Source of the DNA: Clostridia bacterium
Lineage (GTDB): Bacteria > Bacillota > Clostridia > Christensenellales > Borkfalkiaceae
Direction: 5' to 3'
DNA: 37,228 bases
Assembly (NCBI GenBank): GCA_017558105.1
Contig: JAFYWI010000013.1
Location: 1-37,228 of the forward strand
A program made the translations under genes and the position numbers. Positions 1-8,513 of this stretch are shown in pieces (positions within the stretch are counted from its first letter, which is position 1; each line of letters starts with the position of its first letter). Below the pieces are notes generated by a model, which had not been told where the DNA came from, did not search any database, and worked only from the letters and a program-made list of their open reading frames with translations.

Positions 1-354
1 AGTTACTTGCCTAACGCAAAAGGTAGGGTAATTAGCCAAGAAGCGTCTTCTATACTAAATTCTATGTTAGAAGAAGTTGTAACTTCTGGTAGTGGTAAAA
101 ATGCTTATATTGAAGGTTATAGAGTTGCAGGTAAAACAGGTACGGCACAAAAATTTAATAACGGCATTATTGCCGTTGGTAAATACGTTTCTTCTTTCGT
201 AGGATATTTTCCTGCCAATAACCCAAAATATCTTGCACTTGTTGTTATAGATGAACCTACTGGGCAATATTACGGTAGTACGGTTGCCGCACCTTATGCA
301 AAAACTGTGTTTGAAGGCATTATTAACGCTAAAAAAATTCAACCATATATATAG
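1..354 (+). CDS. Class B penicillin-binding protein (FtsI/PBP2B/SpoVD-type), C-terminal fragment
   Basis: This is the end of a peptidoglycan transpeptidase that cross-links septal wall outside the membrane. The gene begins before the window; the reading frame is open from base 1. The KTGTAQ motif, third of the three active-site motifs of penicillin-binding transpeptidases, is encoded at 133-150, followed by the usual SFVGYFPANNPKY strand. The protein stops about 70 residues after KTG, so there is no C-terminal PASTA domain, which many SpoVD and PBP2x-type proteins carry. It lies 8 bases before murE, the classical position of ftsI/pbpB/spoVD in the dcw cluster. The family call is firm. Which of these paralogues it is cannot be decided from the fragment. 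Confidence 0.93.
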   Translation, partial: SYLPNAKGRVISQEASSILNSMLEEVVTSGSGKNAYIEGYRVAGKTGTAQKFNNGIIAVGKYVSSFVGYFPANNPKYLALVVIDEPTGQYYGSTVAAPYAKTVFEGIINAKKIQPYI

Positions 355-362
355 GAGAAAAA

Positions 363-1793
363 ATGAAGTTAAAAAAACTAATTAGCAGCCTTAAAGTAAA
401 AAAAATTATAGGTAACGTAGACATAGATATTACAGAAATTTTTATAGATAGCAAGTCTGTAACAAAAAATAGCTTGTTTGTGTGTATTAAAGGTAAACGC
501 ATAGATTCGCACTCGTTAATTAAGCAAGTAGAAAATTTTGGTGCTGTTGCAGTAATTACAGAAAGCAAATTAGATACAAGTTTAACGCAAATTATAGTAG
601 AAGATTGTAGGTTAGCGTTAGCCTTAGTTAGTGCTGAATATTATGGCAACGTTTACGAAAAAATGAAAATAGTTGGGGTTGTTGGAACAAACGGCAAAAC
701 CACAACTTCGCACGTAATTAAAAACGTTTTGCAAAAAAACGGCATTAAATGTGGGGTGATTGGTACTATTGGTTCTTATTATACTGGCAAAAAAATAGAA
801 AATAATTTAACTACGCCAGACCCTTTAGAATTACATAAAATACTAAAAGATATGTACGATAACGGTGTTGAAATTGTAATAATGGAAGTTTCTGCCCACG
901 CTATAGCATTAAAAAAGGTAGAAAATATTAAGTTTGAAGTGGGCATTTTTACTAATTTTAGCCAAGACCATTTAGATTATTTTTCTTCTATGGAAGAATA
1001 TAAAAATGTTAAAAAAAGTTTTTTTAAAAATTGCAAATGCATAATTGCTAATAGTGACGACGAAGTAGGTTTAGAAATAATTAAAGAAAATAAAGGGGTT
1101 ATATCTTACGGAATAAATAATCCAAGCGACGTATTTGCAATTAACTTAAAGTGCCGTTTGTTAAATACGTCTTTTGTAGTAAATTTATTTGACCAAGTTT
1201 ATAACGTAAACACAACTTTAATGGGTGAGTTTAACGTTTATAACTTGTTGTGCAGTATGACGGTCTGTTCTATTTTAGGGGTAAAATTGGAAAACGTTGT
1301 AAAATATACGAGCGAAATAGAAGGTGTTAGTGGCAGATTAGAACTAATTAGCGCAAAGAAACCTTACGTTTTTATAGATTATGCACATACACCAGACGGG
1401 CTTGAAAACGTGCTTAAAACACTTAAATCTTTAACGAAAGCAAGGGTGATTTGCGTGTTTGGTTGTGGTGGCAATAGAGATTGTGGCAAAAGGGCTAAAA
1501 TGGGTGAAATAAGTGGAAAATTTGCCGATTTTACGGTAATTACTTCCGACAACCCAAGGTTTGAAGAACCTATGGATATCATTTACGAAATAGAAAAAGG
1601 AATATTAAAAGAAACTAAAAATTACGTTGTGGTTCAAGATAGGGTTGAAGGGATTAAATATGCCTTAAGCGTGGCGCAGAAAAACGATATAGTTTTAGTT
1701 GCCGGCAAGGGTTGTGAAAATTATCAAGAAGTTTTGGGTATAAAACACGTTTATAACGATAAAACTACTATTGAAAATTTATTAAAAATTTAA
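363..1793 (+). CDS. murE: UDP-MurNAc-tripeptide synthetase, meso-diaminopimelate-adding type
   Basis: Cytoplasmic Mur ligase that adds the third stem-peptide amino acid to UDP-MurNAc-L-Ala-D-Glu, using ATP. The 476-residue protein has the Mur N-terminal domain, the ATP loop GTNGKTTT at about 108-115, the central domain and the C-terminal ligase domain. The amino-acid-selecting motif at 396-399 is DNPR, the form found in enzymes that add meso-diaminopimelate; lysine-adding enzymes differ there. The later AGKGCENYQ segment matches the usual GKGHExYQ, with the His replaced by Cys but the Glu kept. The ATG is preceded by AGGAG, which overlaps the stop of the upstream penicillin-binding protein. 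The cell wall is therefore predicted to be of DAP type. In many Firmicutes murF follows; here mraY follows directly. Confidence 0.97.
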   Translation: MKLKKLISSLKVKKIIGNVDIDITEIFIDSKSVTKNSLFVCIKGKRIDSHSLIKQVENFGAVAVITESKLDTSLTQIIVEDCRLALALVSAEYYGNVYEKMKIVGVVGTNGKTTTSHVIKNVLQKNGIKCGVIGTIGSYYTGKKIENNLTTPDPLELHKILKDMYDNGVEIVIMEVSAHAIALKKVENIKFEVGIFTNFSQDHLDYFSSMEEYKNVKKSFFKNCKCIIANSDDEVGLEIIKENKGVISYGINNPSDVFAINLKCRLLNTSFVVNLFDQVYNVNTTLMGEFNVYNLLCSMTVCSILGVKLENVVKYTSEIEGVSGRLELISAKKPYVFIDYAHTPDGLENVLKTLKSLTKARVICVFGCGGNRDCGKRAKMGEISGKFADFTVITSDNPRFEEPMDIIYEIEKGILKETKNYVVVQDRVEGIKYALSVAQKNDIVLVAGKGCENYQEVLGIKHVYNDKTTIENLLKI

Positions 1794-1803
1794 GTAAATT
1801 AGT

Positions 1804-2784
1804 ATGAAAATATTTTTTATTGCAACGTTAGTTTCGCTACTTTTCACGGTAATTTTGGGTAAACTAACTATTCCTATTCTTAAAAGAATAAAAGCAGGAC
1901 AAACAATACTGCATTATGTAGAAACACATAAAAATAAAAACGGTACGCCAACTATGGGTGGACTGTTTTTTATAATTAGTGCTATTATTACCTTTTACCT
2001 AATGGGTGGTAGGGGTAGGCTAGCGTTAGTTGCGTGTTGCATTGGTTTAGCATTTATGTTGGTTGGCTTTATAGATGATTTTATTAAAATTAAACACAAA
2101 AAAAACGAAGGACTAAAGCCTTACCAAAAAATACTTTTTCAACTTTCTATTTCTTTAATAGCAGGCTTTTTTGCTTACGTAAATAAAATTACAATATTCT
2201 ACTTGCCTTTTTCTAAAAACGTTGTAGATTTAGGTGTTTTTACAATTCCACTTGTAGCACTAATATTTATAGCAATTACAAATAGCGTAAACCTAACTGA
2301 TGGACTAGATGGACTTGCTTCTGGTGTTTCTTGCATTTATTTAATTTTTATTTCAATAATTATATCTTTACAAACTTCACTATTCACAAGCATAGTTAAC
2401 TTAAATGAAGAATACGTTAATTTGGTGCTACTATCTTCTTCGCTAGTAGGTGGCATTTTAGGATTTTTAATTTTTAACGTTAGCAAAGCAAGTGTATTTA
2501 TGGGAGATACAGGCTCTCTTTCATTGGGTGGTTTTTTAGGTAGCATAAGTATTTTTTCTTCTAATTCTTTGTTTATTCCTATATTAGGAATAATGTTCGT
2601 AATATCAAGCATATCGGTAATTGTACAGGTTTTATATTATAAAAAAACTAAAAAAAGAATAATTTTAATGGCGCCAATTCATCATCATTTTCAATTAAAA
2701 GGATATAGCGAAAGTAAAATTTCATTTATATATTCTTTAATTACAGGGGTAATGGGAACGCTTGCAATATTGTCTTATATTTAA
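1804..2784 (+). CDS. mraY: Phospho-MurNAc-pentapeptide transferase (lipid I synthase)
   Basis: Integral membrane enzyme that transfers phospho-MurNAc-pentapeptide from UDP to undecaprenyl phosphate, making lipid I. The 326-residue protein has about ten hydrophobic segments. Catalytic landmarks are clear: an aspartate pair DDF at 91-93, NLTDGLDG at 163-170, GDTGS at 234-238 and the HHHFQLKG loop at 293-300. The ATG lies 11 bases after the murE stop, with only a weak upstream purine stretch, so translation is probably coupled to murE. Length and motif spacing are normal for the family. Confidence 0.97.
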   Translation: MKIFFIATLVSLLFTVILGKLTIPILKRIKAGQTILHYVETHKNKNGTPTMGGLFFIISAIITFYLMGGRGRLALVACCIGLAFMLVGFIDDFIKIKHKKNEGLKPYQKILFQLSISLIAGFFAYVNKITIFYLPFSKNVVDLGVFTIPLVALIFIAITNSVNLTDGLDGLASGVSCIYLIFISIIISLQTSLFTSIVNLNEEYVNLVLLSSSLVGGILGFLIFNVSKASVFMGDTGSLSLGGFLGSISIFSSNSLFIPILGIMFVISSISVIVQVLYYKKTKKRIILMAPIHHHFQLKGYSESKISFIYSLITGVMGTLAILSYI

Positions 2785-2793
2785 GGGGGTATT

Positions 2794-4137
2794 ATGTACA
2801 TAAAAGAACAAAAATTTTTAGTTGTTGGTGCATCTAAAAGTGGTGTTGCCGTAGCCAATTATTTACTTGGAAAATGTAAAGAGTGTTACGTTTTTGAAGA
2901 ATTACAAACGGAAAATATAGTAAACACCTTAAAAACTTTAACTGAAAAAGGCGCAATAGTTATAACTACTATTAGCGAAGAAGTTTTAAGCAATATAGAC
3001 GTTGTAATTTTAAGCCCAGGCGTTCCAATAAACCACGAAATAGCCGTGCTAAGCAAAAAGTTAGGCAAAAGAATTATGGGAGAGTTAGAATTTTCTTTGT
3101 TAAGGTTTAACCCACCACTCGTTGCTATTACAGGAACAAACGGCAAAACTACAACCGTTTCTTTAATAGATAATATATTAAAAGAAGCACGTTTAGAATA
3201 TGAAGTCGTTGGAAATATTGGTATTCCATTGGCAAGTAAAATAGAAAGTTCAACTAAAAACACCCTTTTGGTTGCAGAAGTTTCTAGTTTTCAACTTGAA
3301 ACGTTAAACCACCTTTTGCCACATATAACTTGCATATTAAATATTTCGCCAGACCATTTAGAAAGACATTATACTATGGAAAATTACGTTTTTCTAAAAA
3401 AGAAAATATTTAAAAACCAACAATGCGATGACTTTGCCGTGCTAAATTACGACGACGATTTAGTTAGAGAATTTAAAGAAGAAATAAATTCTAAAATTAT
3501 TTGGGTTTCGTTAAAAGAAAGTGTTAAAGGCGCTTACTTAAAAGAAGGTAAACTATATTATTTTAACGAATATATTATGGACGTAGAAAACCTTGCCTTA
3601 ATAGGCGAACATAACGTATATAATTCTTTATTTGCAATAGCCGTTTGCAAAATTTTAGGTATTAATAACGAAGTAATAGTTTCTGCACTAAAAACTTTTA
3701 AGGGGGTAAAGCACAGAATTGAACTAGTTGCAGAAAAAAACGGCAAAAAGTATTTTAACGATTCTAAGTCTACTAATACTGCATCTTCAATAGTGGCGTT
3801 ATCTGCAATGCAAGCACCTACAGTTTTAATACTTGGTGGTAGCGAAAAAGGTGAAAATTACGATAATTTGTTTGAAAAAATTAAACTAAGCGAAATAAAG
3901 CACGTTGTTTTAACGGGCGCTTCTAGGCTAAACATGCTAAATTGTGCTACGAAGCACGGTGTTAATAACGTTACCGTAACCGAAAGTTTTAGCGTTGCCG
4001 TTAACGTTGCTAATATGGTTGCTAAAGAAGGCGAAAACGTACTTTTAAGCCCCGCTTGCGCTAGTTTCGATAAGTTTAGTGGGTACGAAGAACGTGGCGA
4101 AGAATTTATTAAACTTGTGGGAGAATTACAAAGTTGA
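2794..4137 (+). CDS. murD: UDP-MurNAc-L-alanine:D-glutamate ligase
   Basis: Cytoplasmic ATP-dependent Mur ligase that adds D-glutamate to UDP-MurNAc-L-Ala. The 447-residue protein shows an N-terminal Rossmann-like nucleotide-sugar domain (GASKSGVAVA at 12-21, SPGVP at 74-78), the ATP loop GTNGKTTT at 114-121, the NDSKSTN motif of the central domain, and the C-terminal SPACASFDKF segment typical of MurD. The start is preceded by AAGGGGG. The stop is TGA, overlapping the TTG start of ftsW, which shows that TGA is a stop in this organism. Confidence 0.97.
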   Translation: MYIKEQKFLVVGASKSGVAVANYLLGKCKECYVFEELQTENIVNTLKTLTEKGAIVITTISEEVLSNIDVVILSPGVPINHEIAVLSKKLGKRIMGELEFSLLRFNPPLVAITGTNGKTTTVSLIDNILKEARLEYEVVGNIGIPLASKIESSTKNTLLVAEVSSFQLETLNHLLPHITCILNISPDHLERHYTMENYVFLKKKIFKNQQCDDFAVLNYDDDLVREFKEEINSKIIWVSLKESVKGAYLKEGKLYYFNEYIMDVENLALIGEHNVYNSLFAIAVCKILGINNEVIVSALKTFKGVKHRIELVAEKNGKKYFNDSKSTNTASSIVALSAMQAPTVLILGGSEKGENYDNLFEKIKLSEIKHVVLTGASRLNMLNCATKHGVNNVTVTESFSVAVNVANMVAKEGENVLLSPACASFDKFSGYEERGEEFIKLVGELQS

Positions 4138-5255
4138 AAGAAAAAATATTAGATTTTTCGTCTGCGAAAAAAGGTGATATTCTTTTGCCTATCGCAGTGG
4201 TATTTCTTTCGTTAATAGGCATTGTTTTTATTTATTCTGCAAGCAATTATTCTGCAAACTCAACGTATAAAGACCCTTTTTATTTTGTTAAAAAACAAGC
4301 AATAGGTATAGCGTTAGGAATTGTTGCTTTAATTTTTACAAGTAATTTAAACCTAAACGTACTAAAAAAATTAAACGTACCAATAGCAATTATATGTATT
4401 ATTTTGCTATTGTTGGTTTTTGTTCCGGGAATAGGTGTAGAAAACTATGGTGCTAGGCGCTGGATAGGGTTTGGTGGGTTTACTTTACAGCCTTCTGAAA
4501 TAGCAAAGTTTTCGCTAATACTTTTTTCTGCTTGCTACGTTAGTAAACACCCAAACAAACTTAAAACCTTTATAGGAATAATGCCGATTTTAGCCTATGG
4601 GTTAACACTTTGTCTACTAATTATTTTAGAGCCTAATATGTCTATAACGGTGTGCGTAGTTTTACTTATGATAACTTTACTTTTTGTAGGTGGCATGAGA
4701 ATAAAGCATCTTATAATTTTAATTGTTCCTACATTTTTAGTAGGAGTATTTTTAATTATTTCTGCTCCTTATAGATTAGATAGGCTAGCGGCCTTTCTTA
4801 ACCCTTGGTCTAGCCCTAAGGGCGAAGGTTACCAACTAATACAATCTTTATATGCACTTGGTTCTGGTGGATGGTTTGGCGTAGGGCTATTTAATTCAAG
4901 GCAAAAGTTTGCATTTTTACCTTTTTCGGAAAGTGATTTTATACTTTCTGTAATAGGTGAAGAAATAGGGTTTGTTGGGTTATTTTTCTTTTTTCTTTTA
5001 CTTGGTTTTATTATTTATAGGGGCTTAAAAATTGCATCTAACGCAGAAGATATTTTTAGTTTCGTTTTAGCCGTTGGGATTACAATGATTTTTGGTATTC
5101 AAACGGTAATTAACGCACTTGTTGTTACTGGCAGTATTCCACCAACGGGGCTACCATTACCACTCGTTTCAAGTGGTAATACTTCAATAATTATTTTTAT
5201 GGCAGAAATGGGTTTACTTTATAATATATCTAAAAGGCGTAAATTAACTTTTTAA
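4134..5255 (+). CDS. ftsW: Septal peptidoglycan glycosyltransferase FtsW (SEDS family)
   Basis: Polytopic SEDS protein that polymerises lipid II at the division site together with a class B penicillin-binding protein. About ten transmembrane segments are visible in 373 residues. Family signatures include RRWIGFGGFTLQPSE near 108-122, the long extracellular loop segment NPWSSPKGEGYQ, and the C-terminal PTGLPLPLVSSGN, where the usual SSGG is SSGN. The start is TTG inside the murD stop (4-base overlap), with GGGAG about 9 bases upstream, so translation is coupled. In many Firmicutes murG follows ftsW in this cluster; here murA follows after a 44-base gap. Confidence 0.94.
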   Translation: MKEKILDFSSAKKGDILLPIAVVFLSLIGIVFIYSASNYSANSTYKDPFYFVKKQAIGIALGIVALIFTSNLNLNVLKKLNVPIAIICIILLLLVFVPGIGVENYGARRWIGFGGFTLQPSEIAKFSLILFSACYVSKHPNKLKTFIGIMPILAYGLTLCLLIILEPNMSITVCVVLLMITLLFVGGMRIKHLIILIVPTFLVGVFLIISAPYRLDRLAAFLNPWSSPKGEGYQLIQSLYALGSGGWFGVGLFNSRQKFAFLPFSESDFILSVIGEEIGFVGLFFFFLLLGFIIYRGLKIASNAEDIFSFVLAVGITMIFGIQTVINALVVTGSIPPTGLPLPLVSSGNTSIIIFMAEMGLLYNISKRRKLTF

Positions 5256-5299
5256 CAAATTTAACCATACAATAAATTATCTAATACGGGGGATTTTGT

Positions 5300-6556
5300 A
5301 TGGAAAAATTTATAATAAACGGTGGCAAAAAATTAGAAGGTAAAGTGGAAATAGAAAGCGCAAAAAATGCCGTATTACCTATTATGGCTGGCGCTATTTT
5401 AACAGATGAAGAAGTTATAATACGAAAATGCCCCAAAATTGCAGACGTTTTTAATATGATTAAAATTTTAGAAAGTTTAGGTGTAAAAGTTTTATGGCAA
5501 GAAAATAATTTATTAATAAATGCTTGCACGATAAATAAAGCTGAAATTTCTAAAAACCTAACAGAAGCATTGCGCTCTTCAATCTTTATGCTTGGAGGGC
5601 TTTTATCACGTTTTAATAAAGCAAAAATAAGTTTTCCGGGTGGGTGTAAAATAGGTAAAAGACCAGTTGATATACATATAGAGGGTTTGCAAAAATTAGG
5701 GGTTAGCGTAGAAGAAACGGAAGAAGATTTAATTTGCGCTGTAGATAAAGTAAAAAACGAAAAAGTATGTTTAAGGTTTCCTTCCGTTGGTGCAACTATA
5801 AATTTAATATTTGCATCTATATTTTGTAATGGAAGTGTAGAATTAATTAACGTTGCAAGAGAACCAGAAATAGTTAATTTAATAGATTTCTTAAATAGTT
5901 TAGGCGCAAAAATTTATGGTGGTGGAAGTAGTAAAATAGTAATAAAAGGGGTTAAAAAACTCCACGGTGGAGAGTTTACCCCAATATTTGATAGAATTGA
6001 AGCAGATACCTTTGTGTTTGCAACAATAATGACGGGCGGAAAATTGGAAATTTATAACAGTTTTTACAAAAATATTTATTCTTTACGCAATAAATTTTTT
6101 AATAACACTTGTAAAGTGGGGTATAAAAATGGTATAATATGCATAAAGGCAGACTGTAGTTTTAAGGGTATAAAAATATCAACCGGGCCTTACCCAAATT
6201 TTCCTACTGACTTGCAGTCTCAATTAACAACACTCTGTGCCGTAGCAAACGGAAATTCCGTTATAAAAGAAACGGTTTTTGAAAACAGGTTTTTATACGT
6301 TGAAGAACTAAAAAAACTTGGTGCAAAAATAAAAGTTAATAATAACACGGCGTTTGTTAAAGGTGTTAAAAAACTTGTTGGGGAAGAAGTTAATGCAACA
6401 GACCTACGTGGTGGGGTAAGTTTAATTTTGGCAGGGCTTGTTGCAGAAGGCCAAACAAATATAAATAATATTTATCATATCCAACGTGGGTATGCCAACA
6501 TAGAAAATAAGTTTTCTATGCTTGGTGCAAATATAAAAAAGGAATTTATAACTTAA
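5300..6556 (+). CDS. murA: UDP-N-acetylglucosamine 1-carboxyvinyltransferase
   Basis: First committed step of peptidoglycan synthesis: transfer of enolpyruvate from PEP to UDP-GlcNAc in the cytoplasm. The 418-residue protein keeps the substrate Lys-Asn pair near the start (SAKNAV), the active-site cysteine in PGGCKIGKRPVD, SVGAT, GPYPNFPTDLQ, and the ATDLRGG segment near the C terminus. Compared with textbook MurA, the DRIEAGT segment reads DRIEADT and DLRAG reads DLRGG, so it is somewhat divergent. The cysteine makes it a fosfomycin-sensitive type in principle. The start has CGGGGGA 7 bases upstream. Its place between ftsW and ftsQ is unusual; murG, murB or murC are commoner there. Confidence 0.92.
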   Translation: MEKFIINGGKKLEGKVEIESAKNAVLPIMAGAILTDEEVIIRKCPKIADVFNMIKILESLGVKVLWQENNLLINACTINKAEISKNLTEALRSSIFMLGGLLSRFNKAKISFPGGCKIGKRPVDIHIEGLQKLGVSVEETEEDLICAVDKVKNEKVCLRFPSVGATINLIFASIFCNGSVELINVAREPEIVNLIDFLNSLGAKIYGGGSSKIVIKGVKKLHGGEFTPIFDRIEADTFVFATIMTGGKLEIYNSFYKNIYSLRNKFFNNTCKVGYKNGIICIKADCSFKGIKISTGPYPNFPTDLQSQLTTLCAVANGNSVIKETVFENRFLYVEELKKLGAKIKVNNNTAFVKGVKKLVGEEVNATDLRGGVSLILAGLVAEGQTNINNIYHIQRGYANIENKFSMLGANIKKEFIT

Positions 6557-6557
6557 A

Positions 6558-7358
6558 ATGAAAGGTAAAAAAATTTTCGTTAGTTTAATATCTATTTTGT
6601 TTGCATTTTTAATGGCGTTATTATCTTTTTTTGCATTTACGTTAAAAAGTGTAAACGCAGTTTATTCTGCTGGCGAAAACACAAGTGAATACATAGATAC
6701 AACCTTAAAAGAAAAATTAAATAAGGTTTGCGGGCAAAATCTTTTGTTGTTAGATTTGCAAACTGTTAAAAATATTGTTGAAGAAAACCCTTATTTAGAA
6801 GTAGTTTCAATAGAAAAACAACTTCCAAACGATATTAATGTTGAAGTTAAAGAGCTTAAAGAAGTTTATTATTTAGACTATAACAATAAAACTTATGTTT
6901 TAGCAGAAGATGGCAAGGTTTTAAGCGAAGTTGCTTTTGGGACAAGGGATAGAATGCACATTGCACTAAATGTAGGCAATCTTACTATTTCTTCAATTCA
7001 GTTAGGTAAAAAGATTGTAACTAACAACAACGAAGTTTTGTCGTTAGCCTTTTCATTGGCAAAGAATGCTGCATTAACGAACTGTATTAAAAACATGGAA
7101 ATTCTTACATATATAGATTTTTCTGCAGAAAATGGTGCAAAAATTCAAGCGAACGTTGTTTTTGATACTTATACTGGTGTTCAAATAAAAATTGTAGAGA
7201 TTTTTAAGCATGGCGAAGGAAAAACTGAAGTTGCATTTGCTTTTTACAATGCTAATATAGAAAGTACAGATTATTATAAAACTTTTAAAATTATAAGCGT
7301 AATACTTCAAGACGACGGAGTTTTGGTTCCGTTTTGGGATAGTAGTGTTGGCGAATAA
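6558..7358 (+). CDS. ftsQ: Division protein FtsQ/DivIB
   Basis: Bitopic divisome protein that links FtsL/FtsB-type partners to the septal synthase. The 266-residue protein has a short cytoplasmic start, one transmembrane helix at about 6-30, and then a POTRA-like region (NLLLLDLQTVKNIVEENPYLEVVSIEKQLPN, given here as the region at about 60-92) followed by the FtsQ/DivIB beta domain. The motif order and the location directly before ftsA and ftsZ support the call. It starts 2 bases after the murA stop, so it is very likely translationally coupled. Sequence conservation in this family is low, so the name rests partly on context. Confidence 0.85.
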   Translation: MKGKKIFVSLISILFAFLMALLSFFAFTLKSVNAVYSAGENTSEYIDTTLKEKLNKVCGQNLLLLDLQTVKNIVEENPYLEVVSIEKQLPNDINVEVKELKEVYYLDYNNKTYVLAEDGKVLSEVAFGTRDRMHIALNVGNLTISSIQLGKKIVTNNNEVLSLAFSLAKNAALTNCIKNMEILTYIDFSAENGAKIQANVVFDTYTGVQIKIVEIFKHGEGKTEVAFAFYNANIESTDYYKTFKIISVILQDDGVLVPFWDSSVGE

Positions 7359-7375
7359 CTAAAAAGGGTGATAGT

Positions 7376-8494
7376 ATGCAAAAGAAACAAGTTGCCGTTA
7401 TAGACATAGGCTCTTCTAAAATAACAGCAGGTCTATGTGAAAGGGGAATAAACAAAACCTTTATTATTAAAGGAAAATTTAATTTTGAATACGATGGTTT
7501 TGGCTTAGATGGTTTTTACGACGTTGCTCAGTTCACGAAAACGTTAGAACAAGCAATACAATCGTTAAAGAATTCTGCCGGTTCAAAACTAAACTGCGTT
7601 TACATTGGCGTGCCAAGTGCTTTTACTAAAGTAGTAGTAAAAAATAGCCAAATTTCTTTTTCTAAAAAGAAAAAAATTACAGGTGAAGATATAGATGCAC
7701 TTTTTGATTCTGCTTTTTTAGTTCCTTCCGATAGTTATGCGTTAATAAATCGTTCGGCTATAGTTTATGAATTAGATGATTTTCGCCAGCTTGCAAATCC
7801 AATAGGTAATTATAGCGAAATATTAAAAGGCAGGCTTTCTTTCGTTCTTTGCGAAAACGATTTTTATAATTTAGTAAAATCCGTTTGCAATAACTTAGGT
7901 GTTCAAAAAGTAGAATGTGTGTCTTCTGCGCTATGCCAATCTTTATATTTAATAGAACCAGAACTAAGAGACAGAATAGCCATTTTATTAGACGTTGGCT
8001 ATATTTCTACAACACTTATGGTTATTCAAGGCGACGGAATTATATTGCAAAAAACCTTTGAATATGGTGGTGGCTACGTTTCTGGAATGCTTGCAGAAAA
8101 ATTTGATTTAGACTATTTAGATGCAGAAAAACTAAAGAAAAAAGTTAGTTTAAGTGCAAGAAAAAGTGCCGATTCTTTTGAAACGATAGACGATTTAAGC
8201 GATAGGTATTTTAATTCGTTAGAAGTTAAAGAAACGGTTAAATATAGTTTAGATACTCTTTGTGAAAGCATTGCCGAAACTATTGCAGATTTTGGCTACG
8301 TTTTACCAGATTACGTTCCATTGTTGTTAACTGGTGGTGGCATTACTTTTATTAGGGGTGCAAAAGAACATATTTCTAACAGATTAGGCTATATCGTAGA
8401 AGTTGTTGCTCCAAAAGTTCCAATGTTAAATAGCCCAACAGAATCTTCATTTTTATCTCTATGCGATGTAGTTTTAGAGCATAATAATTATTAA
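7376..8494 (+). CDS. ftsA: Division protein FtsA, lacking the C-terminal membrane helix
   Basis: Actin-like ATPase that tethers and organises FtsZ. The phosphate-1 motif IDIGSSKITAGL is at 10-21, the 1C/SHS2 insertion follows (about 80-170), then LLDVGYISTTLM and the adenosine motif LLLTGGGITF near 325-334. The protein is 372 residues, against roughly 420-440 for E. coli or Bacillus FtsA. It ends at the end of the folded core, with a tail (CDVVLEHNNY) that is acidic to neutral and does not look like the amphipathic helix that normally binds the membrane. The stop is TAA and no continuation in the same frame is visible before ftsZ. The start has AAGGGTGAT upstream. Confidence 0.92.
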   Translation: MQKKQVAVIDIGSSKITAGLCERGINKTFIIKGKFNFEYDGFGLDGFYDVAQFTKTLEQAIQSLKNSAGSKLNCVYIGVPSAFTKVVVKNSQISFSKKKKITGEDIDALFDSAFLVPSDSYALINRSAIVYELDDFRQLANPIGNYSEILKGRLSFVLCENDFYNLVKSVCNNLGVQKVECVSSALCQSLYLIEPELRDRIAILLDVGYISTTLMVIQGDGIILQKTFEYGGGYVSGMLAEKFDLDYLDAEKLKKKVSLSARKSADSFETIDDLSDRYFNSLEVKETVKYSLDTLCESIAETIADFGYVLPDYVPLLLTGGGITFIRGAKEHISNRLGYIVEVVAPKVPMLNSPTESSFLSLCDVVLEHNNY

Positions 8495-8513
8495 TTTAAG
8501 GAGAAAATTACAT

